DNA of 64,000 bases, from positions 9,646,001 through 9,710,000 of the forward strand of contig NC_084774.1 in assembly GCF_028858725.1 (NCBI RefSeq), written 5' to 3'. Below the pieces are notes generated by a model, which was not told where the DNA came from, ran no database searches, and saw nothing but the letters and a program-made list of their open reading frames with translations. The DNA comes from Colius striatus. Its lineage: Eukaryota > Chordata > Aves > Coliiformes > Coliidae. The position numbers and the translations under genes were made by a program. This document shows positions 27,201 through 42,200 of the stretch, one piece after another (position 1 is the stretch's first letter; each line of letters opens with the position of its first letter).

Positions 27201-30200
27201 TGCAGCGGTGGCAGGTTCTCCATTCACCTGATGAATGACTCAGCTGGTTTTGCTGGATTTCTGGGGAGCATATAGATCATTAGGTGGGTAAATATGGGCT
27301 TGGCAGTGTGAGGTGAGAGGTTGGATTCAATGATCTTAAAGGTCTTTTCCAACCCAAATGATTCTGTGAATTAAGATGAAGTGCTTCAGACCATGTGCAG
27401 AAATCCCTCCTTTGTTTTATCACATCCGCTAAGCATTTAACTTGCTCAGTGCTCGAGTACGTCTGAAAGTGAAGCACACAGTGAGAGGCTTGGCTGAGTA
27501 GGGGTTGGCTGAAGAGTAAGGGACATAATAAATGAAATCCTGTCAAAAGGAAGGTGCTGTGATCTGCAGAGAGCTGGCACTGTGTGGTTGGCAGAGTGGT
27601 CTGCAGAGAGCTGGCACTATGTTTGGATGGAGCAGGCAGTTGCTGAGAGCAACAGGCTGCCATGGACAGAAAAACAACCCAAGTGAAGATTGCACTGACT
27701 TCTTCACTTATTACTTTGAAGGAGACAAGGGCCACAACTCTTGGAGTGGCACTAGTTGAACCAGTGGACAGCCAGGTCTGTGTTTGTTCAGTGCTGCCTG
27801 GGGGTCTGCAAGGAGCTGATCCAATGCCCAACACAATGGCAATAGGAACAACCAGTTGCATTCTGCAGGGCTTTTAGGGGGCTCAGATGAACGGTGCTCT
27901 GGAATCACTCTGGGGAATGATGCCCCAGATGTTTGCTGCTGTTGGTGAGAAGCCCTGGGGTGGATGCCCTTGTGCTCTGTGGGTTCCTGCTTACTCAGGG
28001 GTGTCAGGGTGGGTGTTGTGTTACTCCCTGTAATAGGCTGTAGGTGGTTTTGTGCTGCTCTGGTCTTGGTCATGTTCAAATGGGTCTTTTGCAGAGAGGC
28101 CTCGCATAACCTCAGAACCCCACGACGTTGATGTCCTCTTGGGAAACACAGTTTATTTCACCTGCAGGGCAGAAGGCAACCCAAAGCCTGCAATTATTTG
28201 GCTGCACAACAAGTAAGTCTCACACAATGGGCCCTGGAGTGGCAAAGGTTTTCAAGCACTGAGCCCTTCAGTGACTGGCTGTAATTACAAAAGCTGTTAT
28301 ATGTGTCACAGAAAGGGACATTCCATGGGTTGCATTTACCTTCCTTTTAACAGCATTCTCTGGTGACCACTAATCCAAGTGGTGTTTTCATCTGCATTTG
28401 AAATATCTCATCTGCATTTGTAATGGATCCTGAGAGCTTCTAGCTTTCCCATAAACATACTCTGCAGGCTGAAGGTGATGCTCTTTCATCAGGAAAGAAA
28501 AAGATGAGTACTTCACCTTGCTCTAAGCCACCATGACTGCCATGTATTAACTGCTGCAATGTTCCTAGTCTCTAGGTTTCTCTCACTGAAGGCCTGGTGT
28601 GCTAGAATGGCTTTTCTCTTTGTTTTCAAAGGGAACTTTCAGGGTTCCCCTGCAAGACAGACCTTGAGGTTATCATTCCATACAACAAGGCTGAAGATAA
28701 ACAGCTGTGCTGGATGCCAGAGTGTTTCTGGGGAATACTACACGAGGAAATATTCTGAGCTCAAGGAGTTGCCCAGTGTGGAAGTGAAGTTACTTTGCTG
28801 CTTTAGGAGGTTTTGGTCTGTGGGAGCCTGAATAGAGATGGGTTATTAATAAAAATGATTAATGGATGCTTCTCCAGCTAATTCCCCACCAGGCAGGGCT
28901 TCAGCACACTGCAAAAGTTTATGGCTGAGTTAAGTCCCCCTGGAAGGAAGGTTTTGTTAGGAAAATGCTGGCAGGCTCCCAAAGATAGCATTGTAAAGAG
29001 GGGTAATGATAATAAATGTTCCACAAATGAGATATGACTGGAGTGAGGGGAATGAAACAAATGCCCAGCAAGCATATTAGTTTGCACAGTGGATTCAGCC
29101 TTTGTCCCAGGGGGAAGAGAGGTCCCTTCTCCACTTTCAATCATCTGCAGCCATCCAAGATTCCTTCATGCTGGGACAAATAGGATGCAGCAGCAGGACC
29201 TTCTGCCTCGGGCTGGGATCCAGGAGCTGCAGGTCATTGTAGAAAGCAGGAAGATGTTTCACAGCTCTTGGGCTGGGTTGGAGCCCAAGCTGTGGTGGGG
29301 TCCCATGGTGACTGACATAGGGGTTTTTTTAGCCCCCCCTGAGGCCTTTGAGCCTGTTGGAATAGAAATGGCTGCACACAATAACAATATTAATTCATTA
29401 TTCTATCTGCATTTAGTAAATAATGAGAAGAAGCTTTCTGGGTCTAGATGCCCTGACAATAGCAAGGATGCCACAGCGTGGGAACAGCGTGCTCTCCTGA
29501 TGGGCTGTAAATGTCCTCTGTAAGCAGTGGTGAGAGAAAAACTAGCTCACCCAGGGAGGAAATCAGAGCTGGAGCTGAGGTGCAGTGCTGTAAAGCATCA
29601 CTCTTGCTATAAATTTCCAGAACAGCCCCCCCACTGCCTCAGCAGCCCAGGGCACAGCACCTCTCTGCACTTCTGACAGATTTCGCCTGTTTGTGGCTGT
29701 TTTCCAGCAATGAGATTGACATGAAAGATGACAACCGCCTCAACCTGTTGCAAGATGGTACCTTGATGATCCAGAACACCAAGGAGTCAGACAAAGGCAT
29801 CTACCAGTGCATGGCCAAGAACATAGCTGGGGAGGTCAAGACACAAGAAGTGGTGCTGCGCTACTTTGGCACCCCAGGTAACTGAGCCTTGTGCATCCCT
29901 TAAAGGCTCATCTTGCTTTGGGGCTGGGAGTGGAGCTAAGTCAGAGGCAGTCCCAGCTTTGGGTGTGCTGAGATGTTCTTGGTGTGCTGGGAGTGTGGCT
30001 GACAGTTGTGGCGTGGCCTGAGCTTCAGAGGAGTGGGAAACTGGAGGTTTGAAGGTAATTTGGGGCTGGGGAGGGAGGTTGGGAGGAGTTCTGCAGCACA
30101 GAGGCATCAAGCATGAAGGGGACACACGAGTGGGGATGCTCCAGCATTAAGGGATTGGGAGGGAGGAGTGAGAACCTGGAGTCAGGGAAGAGCCAGGTGA

Positions 30201-33200
30201 TTGCAAGCTGGCTTGCATGAGGAGCCCAGGCAATTTGTGGCTGTGAGGAGGCAGCAGAGCTGCTGGGTTCTGAAGCGCTCGTTTCCTTCCAGCCAAGCCC
30301 AGTTTCGTGATCCAGCCGCAGAACACTGAAGTGCTGATTGGGGAAAGTGTCACCTTGGAGTGTGGGGTCTCTGGGCACCCCCACCCTCGCATCAGCTGGA
30401 CCCTTGGCACGGACTCTCCTTTACCACAGGACTCTCGTTTCACTATCACCAGCTCTGGGGGACTCTTCATTCAGAATGTCACCTTCTCAGACCAGGGACA
30501 GTACAACTGCAACGCCAGCAACAGCGAGGGATCCATCCAGGCAACGGCAAGGATCATAGTGCAAGGTGAGGAGCCCCAGGCTGATGGCATTGCTGGGATA
30601 CTGTGTTTGGTCAGGGGGCTGTGTTTAAGCCCTGTGGCTGATTCTGCTCCCATGAACTGAGATTTAAGCCCAGCTTGCTGCCTGAGTTGTTCCTGCTGCT
30701 CAGTCATTGCTTTTCCCCTCCAGATTCTCCCAGGTTTCTCCGTGTTCCCACTGATCAGACAATAACAGAGGGACAAAGTGTGGACTTCCCCTGCTCAGCT
30801 GAGGGTCACCCTTCACCTGTGATTGCCTGGACCAGAGCAGGTACTGCCTCATTTGACTCATGATTTCTTTCTCATGCATGGGATGTGTGTGAGAAGAGCA
30901 GAGCTGATGGTGCAGGGAGGTGTCTTGCAGCGGTGGCACAGGACAGATGGTGATCAGCACAGACCCAGTCACACTAGGAGGTATGCTGTAGATCATCAAA
31001 GATGATATTAAGCACTGAGGAGGGAGCCTCTAAGGTCTTTGACCCACTAAATCATTGTGTCAAAAGGAAAGAGTGTGCTGGTTTTCATCTGCAGGCAAAG
31101 CCTTGAACTTCCTCCTGCACTGGCTTCCTGCCTCCTGGGAAAAGGCAAGGTCTGGACTCTCCAAGTCAGTAGATATCACCAGCCCTCCATCATTGTCATT
31201 GATGCAGAAGAGCACTGTTCACCTCTGACACACGTCTGAGGTTTCTTTTAGCTTAGGAAAATCCACTCTAGGACAACAGGTGGTGTTGAACTTTTAAAGT
31301 CTGGGATGATTATTAGCACTGGCTCCACTGAGCTTATCCCATCCAGCACTTTCTGGGACAGAAGCCAATAGCACTTGGCCCAGAGGCCCTCCAACTTTTC
31401 CTTATGCTTCACAAGCCATAATTAATGGTTTAGTGCTGTGGAGAATTCATGGCTATTGTATTCCAGCTTCCACAGCAATATCCCTGATGCAGAGTTAAGA
31501 AGGACCAGCTGAAATTCCCCTTCAGCAGCGTGTTCTCCATCTCCTTTAACCTCTTTTCCTCCACTGCCCAGATTTCAGAAGAAATACCTCAGAGATGTGG
31601 AAGGGAACACAGTGACAGGCAGTGAGGTTAATAACTGCGTTGTAACCAGGCTTCCCAAGTCACTCAGCAATCCAAAGGTCGCTGGAGACAGGCTAAGAAC
31701 AAGACAAGAGGAGGAGGAGGAGTGGTGGAGCATCACTCGTTTCAAAGCCGCTTTTGACAGCGTGGGGAGGGTTCAGATTCCTTTTGGGATTTGGGGGATG
31801 AATAAACAGAGCCCTTCTTTGGAGGAGAATGGAACCTTTGAAAAACAAAAGTAGCTAAACACAGAAGTTGTAATGATTGTGTTTGGGTTTGGGAAAGCAT
31901 GGTTAATTTTCAACTTCTCTCCTTAAATAGAGGAGATACTGAAAGGGCAGAGCTTCCACACCAAAGGAAATCAAAAGAGCAAATGAAAACAGGCAATGCT
32001 GAGTGTTTCCATTCATCTGATTGAACAGCCAGTTTGGATAATTGGACACAGTTTTGCTGTCCATCAGGCATCACAGTTTGCACTAAGAAGTGAGGGAAGG
32101 AGGAGGGCACCAGCTCCTTTCCAGTTGCTTGGACACAGCCACCGAGTCACGATCCTGAGTGAGGGAAGAGCAGCATCTGTGCTGTTCCTCACCTAGCAAG
32201 GTGAAGATGGTATTTCAGGGTGGCTGATGCCACATTGGGAAGGAAATGATGTTTTTCAACTGTCACACAGACACCTCCAGTGATGGGAAGGGAAATCTCA
32301 CAGAGAATTAACAGGTTGCACTGCTTGTTTGACCAGGTGGGCCACTGCCGACCGACCGGAGGCACAGCATCCTCTCCACGGGCACCCTGCGGGTGATGAG
32401 GGTGGCTTTGCATGACCAAGGGCAATATGAGTGCCATGCCATCAGTGCCATTGGAGTGAGGACTCACCCAGTGCAGCTGACAGTGACCCCACGAGGTAGG
32501 CTGGCACAGCCACGGCAGTTATGTAACGTCACTGTGGATAGCACACTGTCTGCCAGGGCAGGGATGGGGCTTTGCTTTTGCCTGGGAGCAGATGTGTAGC
32601 CCTGAGAGCTGGTGGGAAACGTTAGAAGAGGTTTCCAGAGTGCCATCATTTGAAGAAGCTGCTTCAGTTTTCCTTGAAAAATCATCTGGGAGTCTAGAAA
32701 AGGTACAAGCATGGGGATGAAACTCATCTGGTGTGAGCAGAGAGCGAGCTGGTCTCAGCTGGCACCTGCACAAGTCACTAGGGTGAGGTTGTGGGGTCAG
32801 AAATGGCATTTAATGCCCATCAGGTGAGTTCTGATACTGGACTGGTTGGAGTGAAAAGTGAAGCTTTTTAGTAAGTGTGGGAGTTGTCATTAAGAACATA
32901 AATAGAGGAAAAGACCATTTAAAACAACGTGATTAGTACATTCTTAGTGGGTGTTTCCCCCCCTATTTTTGAGCTTTGTCTTTCCCACAGAAGGAATTGT
33001 GGGATTTCTTTTAAAAGTGAAATATTCTGCAAAGCAAAATGATCCCTTCCCAGGAAGATTGAACTCTGACTCCACAGACATTTGCCTTAAAGATTAGCTG
33101 CCAGATTCCAGGTTCAACCTCAATCAGGCCTCAGTGAAACACAAGTCACACAGGAATGCTTTCACATTTAAACTCTCTTTTTTTGGTTTGTTCCCACACA

Positions 33201-36200
33201 GTTATTCATTCTGGATAAGAAAACATCCCCACTTGTTCACAAGCACAGCAGAATTTTGCCCCATGGTAGGCTGGAGGGAAGGAAACTTCCCTAGAAACAT
33301 GAAATCAGTGGTGCTTCAAGCACAGAGTTCACAGAGTACTTCATGATCAGCAAAATAAATGTGATTATTTAATCTGAGAGGACTGACAGCTGCCAGAGAG
33401 CCTCATCCAACCATTCCTGCAGCCATTTGCCATCCTTTAAAGTGGATAGAGCATCTTTTCTAGAAAGTCTTTGACTGACCCATTTTAACTGACAGAGAAC
33501 CAGGCACATTCCTGTGTAATTGCCCCAAGTAGAGACACTGGGGAGCAGAGGATAATGAATGTAAATCACAGAGGACTCTGTAGAGAGACAGAGAGCATGG
33601 TGTAAACTGCCAGCCCTTTAAAGAGCCCTTGCAAGAGCCCAGCAGCTCTGCTCTGCCCACGCTGAGATGTTTGGCAGGCAGGTTTCTCTGCTCTTCCTCA
33701 TGCATTTCTTGCCCTTGTGACTCTTTTCCTCTCTGCTTTGCACAGTGATACCCGTGTTCCTTCATCCCCCTCAAGATGTGGTGGCAGAGACGGGCCAGGA
33801 CGTGTCCATTAGCTGCTCTGCCCAAGGAGATCCACGGCCCACCATCACCTGGGTGAAAGTAAGAGATGATTCCATGTGGGTGGCAGTCCCTGGAAAGCAG
33901 GGTGCTGCTTCTGGAGGGCATGAAGCAGCTCTTTCATCAAACACCTTCCAGCTCAGCTCATTAAATCAGTTTGCACAGCACACATGGGAGAAATCCTGTT
34001 TGATGAGAGATTAAGGACCAACATTTCCACTGATTGGGGGGGTTGATGGTCTAAAAGGATGTTGCTCCTTCTCAGGCTCCAAGCTTTGCAATGCACATTC
34101 TTGTTTTCTCTTGTTCTTCCTTCCAAATGAGTAACTTGAAGCCAGTGCCCTCCCAGGATGTCAGAAACACTTGATTGATTGACTGTTCCAGGAACAAAAC
34201 CAGAAGATGGGATTTTCTTCTGAGTAGTTTGTCCTTATTTCCAGGATTCCCACTGATGGAGCTGGATGATTTTGACTTGCTTCAGATTTGAAGGGGCAAA
34301 GCCATGACCCCTCAAAATCACACTGCAGCCTGGCTGCTCTTTGCATTAATTCATTAGATGAAGCTCTTCAGACTTTTTGCTGCTTTGCCATAGTACAACA
34401 GCCATGACCTTCCCTGGGACCTGCCTCACCTGTGAGCACAGTCAGGAACGGAACAAATTAGAGGGGAAAATGCTTGAGCCTCAGTTACCCCACAGAGATC
34501 TCGCGAGAGGATGACCTTGCAGCTTGCCTTGGGGTCCAACCAACAGTAGGAGGAGAAGAAAAGAGCCCAGGAAGGCAGTGGAGTAAGCATTAGAGTGGGG
34601 CAGTGCAGCAGAAAGATGTTAAGAAACAGGAGAATAAAACCCATTAAACTTGAAGCCACTTGTGGCAGCAGCCAGGTTGAGAGGTGGGATCAGTGATGCT
34701 GCCCACAGACAGCAAAAGCTGGTGTATGCAGTTCAAGGTCAGCAAAATTCCATCAGTTTCAGGCTGTCCCAAAACTGAAGACTTTTAGGCTTATTTATGT
34801 GCCATGAAGCAGGGGCACAGCACTCACTCCAGCCAGCCCAGCTGTGAAACCTGCAGAGGCATGCTGTGGGGTGTTTGTGCCCTGCAGTGGGTGCCTGGAG
34901 GTGGAGCAGGGTGAAGTTGCTGAGCAAGTGCCTCCTGGCAGTGGGTCCAGGCAAGAGCAGATGGTTTTGGATGGCTTTCTGGTTCCTTTGGAAGAGCAAT
35001 GCTAACATCTGCTGGCCATGTGTGTTCATCACATCCCTCTCAGAATCCCTGAGTGGTGGGGGCTGGATGATGGGCCCTACAGAGCTCATCAGCTCAAGCT
35101 GCTGCTACAGCAGGTTCCCCTGGCTCAGGGGGCACAGAAATGTGTCCAGGTGGGTTTGGAAACCTCCTGAGAAGGAGCCTCCACACCCTCCCTGGGCAGC
35201 CTGGGCCAGGGCTCCCTCACCTCAGCACCAAAGGACTTGCTCCTCCCGTGCCAGTGGAACATGCTGCGCTCCAACTTTTGTCCATTACCCCTTGTCCTGT
35301 CACTGGCCACCACAGAAAACAGTCTGGCCCCATCCTCCTGACACCCACCCTTTAGGGATTGCTCAGCATTGAGAAGGGCCCCCGTCAGCCTTCTCCAGAC
35401 TAAACAGCCCCAGGTCCTGCAGCCTTTCCTCGTAATCCCTGTGGGTTTGGTGAACAGGCTGAAGGTTGGCACGCTGGGAAGCTTTGCATACCCTGACATC
35501 TTTTCTATCTTCCAATTCTGCAACAGGAGGGTATCCAGATCACAGAGAGTGGCAAGTTCCACATAAGCCAAGATGGGACCCTTTCCATTCAAGACCTCGG
35601 TGTGGCAGACCAGGGCAGATACGAGTGCATCGCAAGAAACCCCTTTGGCTTCACCTCCAGCACCATGCAGCTCACCATCACTGGTATGGTATCTCCCATG
35701 GGTCTCTCCAGTTTTCCCCTGCTGTCACACAAAGAAGGGCTGTGCTATGTTGATATCTACACCTTGATCAGATAACTCTGTTATTTCTTCAGCCCCTTTG
35801 CAGACAGGTCCTTGCTCCTTGCTGTTTTCTCAGCTGAGCAGCAATTGCTTCCTGCAAAGGCAAAAGGTGTTGTCTGAAACAGCCTCCTGCAAGCTGAGCT
35901 GAAGTTCCTGTCCCAGCTGGGAGGCAGAAACTTATTAAAATGTCCCAACATATTTGGCCCTGGGGAAGCTGTAGCTCCAGGGCTGTGTTCAGTGCTGGGC
36001 CTCTCACTCACTGCCACAGGGACACTGAGGGGCTGCAGCGTGGCCAGAGCTGGGGAAGGGGCTGGAGCACAAGGGTGCTGGGAAGGGGCTGAGGGACTGG
36101 GGGTGTTGAGCCTGGAGAAGAGGAGGCTGAGAGCTTTTTCCCTGAGAGGGGTGTCAGCCCCTGTGCCAGGCTGCCCAGGGAGCTGGGGGAGTGCCCAGCC

Positions 36201-39200
36201 CTGGAGGGATCCCAAAGCTGTGGAGCTGAGGTGCTGAGGGCCAGGGGTTAGTGCTGAGCTTGGACTCAATGATCTTGAAGTTCTTTTCCAACCAAAGCAA
36301 TTGTATGACTCTGTGAACATGCTCACAAGTTATCCTCTGATGGTAACCTGGAGTGCCTGGGGAGGGAGAAGGAGAACAAGTGTTGCTGCAATATAGGGTT
36401 TTAAATGTTGCCCAGCCCCTTGGCGATGGGAAGTCCCTCGCTTTCAACCTGCTGCATCGTGTGTGAGGGAAGCTGTAATGAATAAAGAGGAGTAGCACTC
36501 CTGTGCTAGGCAAACCAGAGGTCAAGAGGGGAAACTGTAGTTCTTAGAGGGTAAGGAAGAACTCACAAGGAAAAAAGAAATCAAAGGCAAGCAATCAAGT
36601 TAAAAACATAAGCATGCAGGAATAAGCAGCATGGGCTGTGAGCAGCTTATTAGATGAATCTGGTATCATTTGCTATGTGGGGATTGTATGTGAGGAGCTG
36701 AGAATCATCTGAACCCTCTGTTGTTTGACATTGCTCTTAAGATAATGTCTGTGATTTATTCTTGACTGGTACCTCATTTTCCAGCTGATATGTTCTGTCA
36801 GCCAAATGAGAACTGGTTTATTTAGCTGGGACAAAGGCCCTGGCTTTAAAAACCCATTCTGTTATGGTTTGTAAGAGTCCAGGTGTTTACTTCTGAAGGA
36901 ACCCCAACAACAACTTTCATCTTTATTTCAAGTGATGTATCTGCCACGTTAGCACTAAATTTGAACTGAACTAGGAGCGTTCCACGAGTGGAAAATTAAC
37001 ATGAGCAACACATTCAAATGAATTCAAATGACTCTCAGAAGCTTCCTTTGTGGGAAAGTAAATCCAGGAATTTGGGTGAATCCACCCTGAGTCTTTACAT
37101 TTCCTTTTTCCAGTTTAACCACCAACCAAACCAGGCACTTATTGGCAAAGCTGTACAGGAGCAGCCTCTGAATATTCCACAGCCATCTCCTGAAAAAGTC
37201 ACCTTCTTTTTCAGGCAATTAACGTTCTTCTTCAGATTATCTGTTTAAGGAACCCAAACAACCCAAATGAATGCTGTTTGTGTTGCAAATAGAAATGCAG
37301 CTCGACCTGGTGATGGTTTAACCTTGACTGAGATCCAGGTATCCATCAAGTTGTTCCATCACTCCCCCTCCTAAACTGGACAGGGAGGGGAGAAATATCA
37401 TGAGAAGTTTGTGAGTTAAGGACAATGAGATCACTCAGCAATTAGGGTTCACAGGCAAAACAGATTCAACTCACAGGCAAAACAGACTCAACCTGGGGAG
37501 AAAAGGTTTCAAACCAAAACAAAGCAGGGAGAGAGACCCTGCAGTTGGGTACTGCAGGGATTGTAGTGCTATGCATGTTTTTCTTGAGCTTGGAAGAGAA
37601 TATCAAAGTAAATGCAGAACCTTTGGTTTGCTGTTCCTGCTTTGCAAAGCCACGGATGTGGGTCGGAGCGGTGACACGTTCGTAGCTACGTCCATACGAG
37701 AAGCCATCAGCAGCGTGGACCACGCCATCAACTCAACACGCACTGAGCTGTTCAGCAAGTAAGTACCTGGAGCATCACCAGCTGAGAGGTGATCACATGT
37801 TAAAAAAGATAAGGCAATGAATGAGTGGAGCTTTCTGAGGTCTCATTTTGTCGTTGGCAACCTGCGAGTGAAAGCTACGGTGTAGCGCTTGGAGTGTTGG
37901 AGGTTGGAGCTGCACCATGTAGACGTGAGGTTGTGGCAAGAGCATTTGGGCTTCTAGGAAACTCTGAGTGTCACCTCTTATGTCACTTGTATCTGCAACA
38001 TACCTTTTGCCTCCAGAGATAGAAAGTGATCAGCCTGGTCATTTCATAAACCCAGCTGCCTTTCTGTAGGGTGAACAGAAATAGCAACAGACTAACTCTA
38101 ACCATTTCCTCAATGCACAGTGACATGCACCGAATGGTCATTCCACCCCAATGTATGGGGTTTCCTTCTTGAAAGGACAGTTTGTAGTAAGGCCAAAACC
38201 TCTGGGTTAAATTCAATTGCTATAGCAGAAAAAGCCCCCAGAGATGCTGAGGAAATTCAGTGTGTGTGTTGGGGGTTGCACTGGATGATCTTTCGAGGTC
38301 CCTCTGACCCTTAAGATTCTGTGATTCTGTATTTTCCTGGGGAAAATGAGCTTTTCTAATTAATCTGCACCATGCAGGCAAGCCACACTGATCTTGTGCA
38401 CTAGCTTTGGGGGGTAACACATCAGACCAAGCTTAGAGCCTGACTCTGTCTGTCTGCAGGGTCTCATTGCTCTGAGCAGAGTCTCTTTGTTTTCGTGTTC
38501 CTGTGTCACTCCTCATTCCTTGAAACAGGCGCCCCAAGACACCCAATGACTTGTTGGCTCTGTTCCGTTACCCCCGGGACCCCTACACCATTGAAACAGC
38601 CAGGGCAGGGGAGATCTTTGAAAGGACCTTGCAGCTGATCCAGGAACACGTGCAACAGGGTCTAATCGTGGATATGAACGTCACAGGTAGGGGAGATTTC
38701 ATTTCTCTCCTTTAAGCACGGAGTTCAGTTAAAGCAACAGTGCCTAAGACATCCATAGAGTTCCAAAAGTGAATTGTGAGTATGTCAAGAACTGTGTGGT
38801 CTGGGTTCCAGTTCTCTCTCACATCTCATGGTTTTCATAACAGCTTGAGGAGTGCTCTTGGGTTTACCTTCCCAGCCTGATGCTCAGCAAAAGGATTCGG
38901 TTCCCTGTATTGCTGTGGCCCTAATCTTTAAAAGCATTTAGTCATCTCAGGAGCATCTTTGTGGATCTGAGGTTCAGTTCCCCAGCAGCATGGTCAGAGG
39001 TGATTCCTGCCCTCCCAAGTGGCCACGAGAAAAAGGTCTGGAGTATTTGGGTGCTGTAGCAGAGGAAGGGGGATATCACTCCCCTCTCTCTCTGCTACTT
39101 TGACCTCTTAGCTACAGACTCAGAGGGTTCCAGCCACTCAGGCTCCTTTTATCAAGGCAGGATAGCAAGCAACAAAGAAATGCAGCACCAGAAATACTTA

Positions 39201-42200
39201 GTGAGGTCCAAGCATCCAGCAGCTGGACTCCAAAACTTGCCAGCTGGGCTTTCCTCTCTATACAACAGCCATCCCTTTCCCCTGCACGTTTCTGCCTCTA
39301 TGTGTGAGTCACCATGCAGCAGCCATCTACGTTTGGGGCCTGAAAAGACTTCTTTTCCTGCCTGGATGTATTCCAGGCTGTGAGGAGTGTGTCTCTCCAG
39401 GCTGCAGGTCTCGTCTGGGCTGGTTGGGCCTCTGCTCCCCATTGCCCCGTCAGCATCCGCACAGCATTATCCTGGCACTCACCTACAGCTCCCTGCTCCT
39501 CGTCACGTACAGTTGAGGTGGTTGATGGTGCTTGAGGTCGGAGTAATAACCCAGAAAATAAACCCAGGAGGGAGACTGAAGCCACCCTTACTGTTTGGTC
39601 CACCAGTCACAGCATTTCTAGTTCCCCCCTCCTTGCATTTCATTCTAAACCCTTTCCCCTTTCTTTTCTTCTCTGTGAGCCTGACACATGCTCCATAAAT
39701 GACCCAGCAACCCCCAGCCCCCACCTCGCCGTGTGTCCCCTGTCAGTCTCAGCAGCGAGTTTCAGGCTGAGCCCTTACAGGGGGTGCTGGAATGGCCGTG
39801 GTCTGAGCTGGTGCTTTGCCCTTCCCTTTCAGGCTATCGGTACAACGACCTGGTGTCCCCTCACTACCTGAACATGATTGCCAACCTGTCGGGCTGCTCT
39901 GCCCACCGCCGCACGCCCAACTGCTCCCACGTCTGCTTCCACAAGAGGTACAGGACCCACGACGGCTCCTGCAACAACCTCCAGCACCCAATGTGGGGTG
40001 CGTCCCTCACAGCCTTCCAGAGGCTCCTCAAACCCGCCTACCAGAACGGATTTAACCTCCCCAGGGGCTTTTCCTTAGCAGAAGACACCAGGGAACTGCC
40101 CCTTCCTCTGCCTCGCCTCGTCTCCACCGCCATGGTCGGCACCGAGACCATCACCCCCGACGAGCAGTTCACTCACATGCTCATGCAGTGGGGCCAGTTC
40201 CTGGACCACGACATGGACCAGACTGTGGCAGCCATTAGCATGTCCCGCTTCTCGGACGGAGCACCCTGCAGCCAGGTGTGCAGCAACGACCCACCCTGCT
40301 TCTCCATCGCCATCCCCGCCAACGACCCCCGCGTCAGGAACGGCCGCTGCATGTTCTTCGTGCGCTCCAGCCCCGTGTGCGGCAGCGGGATGACGTCCCT
40401 GCTGATGAACTCCGTCTATGCCAGGGAGCAGATCAACCACTTGACGTCTTACATTGACGCCTCCAACGTTTACGGCAGCACAGAGCAGGAGGCGCGGGAG
40501 CTGCGGGATCCGAGCGGCCGGAACGGGCTGCTGAAGCGAGGGCGAGTGGTGCCCAGCTCGGGAAAGTATCTCCTTCCCTTCTCTGTGGGGCCACCCACTG
40601 AGTGCATGAGGGATGAGAACGAGAGCCCCGTGCCCTGCTTCCTGGCAGGAGACCACCGTGCCAACGAGCAGCTGGGGCTCACGGCCATGCACACGCTCTG
40701 GTTCCGGGAGCACAACCGCGTGGCGGCGGAGCTCTCGGCCCTCAATCCCCACTGGGACGGAGACCTCCTGTACCACGAGGCACGCAAGATTGTGGGTGCC
40801 CAGATGCAACATATCACCTATGCCCACTGGCTCCCCAAGGTCCTTGGGGAAGCTGGGATGAAGATGTTGGGTGAGTACAAAGGCTACAACCCCAACGTGA
40901 ACGCGGGGATTCTCAACGCCTTCGCCACTGCTGCCTTCCGCTTCGGGCACACCCTCGTCAACCCCATCCTGTACCGGCTGAACGAAACCTTCCAGCCCAT
41001 CCGCCAAGGCCACCTCCCCCTGCACAAGGCCTTCTTCTCCCCTTTCAGGATCACGCAGGAGGGGGGAATTGATCCCATCCTCCGGGGGCTGTTTGGGGTT
41101 CCTGGGAAAATGAGGGTCCCCTCCGAGCTCCTCAACATGGAGCTGACGGAGAAACTCTTCTCCATGGCTCACTCTGTCTCGCTGGACTTGGCTGCTATCA
41201 ACATCCAGAGAGGGCGAGACCATGGCATCCCACCTTACAACGACTTCAGGGTCTTCTGCAACCTCTCGTCTGCACAGGAGTTTGAGGACCTCAGAAACGA
41301 GATAAAGAACTTGGAGATCAGGGAGAAGCTCAGGAGGTACTGTAGCCTGGGCTTGGAAGCGTCAGAATCACTGGAGATTAGTCAGTGAAAAGTTTCAGCC
41401 TCTCCCAGGATACCCATCAGATAACCTTGCCAGATATTCCCACCCACAGATGTTAGATAAGGTAATAGCTGGGGTTTAAGAGCAGGGGTAAGACAAATGA
41501 AGTCTCCCCAAGTGATCGCTCTGGTTCTGGGCGGGATGTCATCAGGCACTGCTGTGGTGTGGCTGGGGAGCAGGTTGAGCCTTGGAGCTATTTTCCAGTG
41601 AGATTACACTGCATCCTATCTGCCCTGGCTGCCTCTTTCCAAGGCAGGCCTTTGTCCTGTTGCCTTTTAGATAAGACCCTTGTGAATCTTGCCCAGATGA
41701 GTTCCTTGCACAGAAACCCCTATGATGGGATAACATTTATATCCTCTCCACTCTTTGATAGCCTTTTAACTTGTTTGTACTCTGTTATCCTGCAGTTTAT
41801 ATGGAACTGCCAAAAATATTGACCTGTTTCCAGCACTGATGGTGGAGGATCTTGTCCCTGGGACCAGAGTTGGACCAACGCTCATGTGCCTGTTGACAAC
41901 ACAGTTCCGAAGGCTGAGGGATGGAGACAGGTTTGATCATCCAAATCAACCCAGACTCTTTGGTGTTCTGCTTGTGAGGGATTTGAACCCTGCAGGGAGG
42001 AACAGGACCTGTAGTTTTTGATTGTTTCTTGTCTTGTGATATGAGGGAGAGTCTTCCCTGCCCAGTGCATTAGCAAAAGGACTTGCCCCAGTTACTGTCA
42101 ATGTGTCTTTTGCTGATTTAATGATCCTCATCTTGCTGCAGGACTCTGGGCACCACTGAGGATGTGCCCATTTTCTCACAAAGGTGCTGGAAAAAGACAG

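Larger units (their letters stand above)
25881..28094 (+). other. PXDN-like intron between LRRCT and Ig1
   Basis: Contains a short CR1 tail (27310-27372) and a small tandem duplication near 27558-27625. No gene recognised. Confidence 0.6.

Noticed and set aside
27280-27861. A 193-codon minus-strand frame in a PXDN-like intron
   Set aside because: It runs through a CR1 tail and a local duplication, with no recognisable family.
35125-35592. Open frames on the minus strand around 35.1-35.6 kb
   Set aside because: They are the C-terminal coding end of a truncated CR1 element, not a host gene.
40075-41223. A 382-codon open frame on the minus strand
   Set aside because: It lies opposite the GC-rich peroxidase exon. 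Such exons lack antisense stops, and the translation resembles no known protein.
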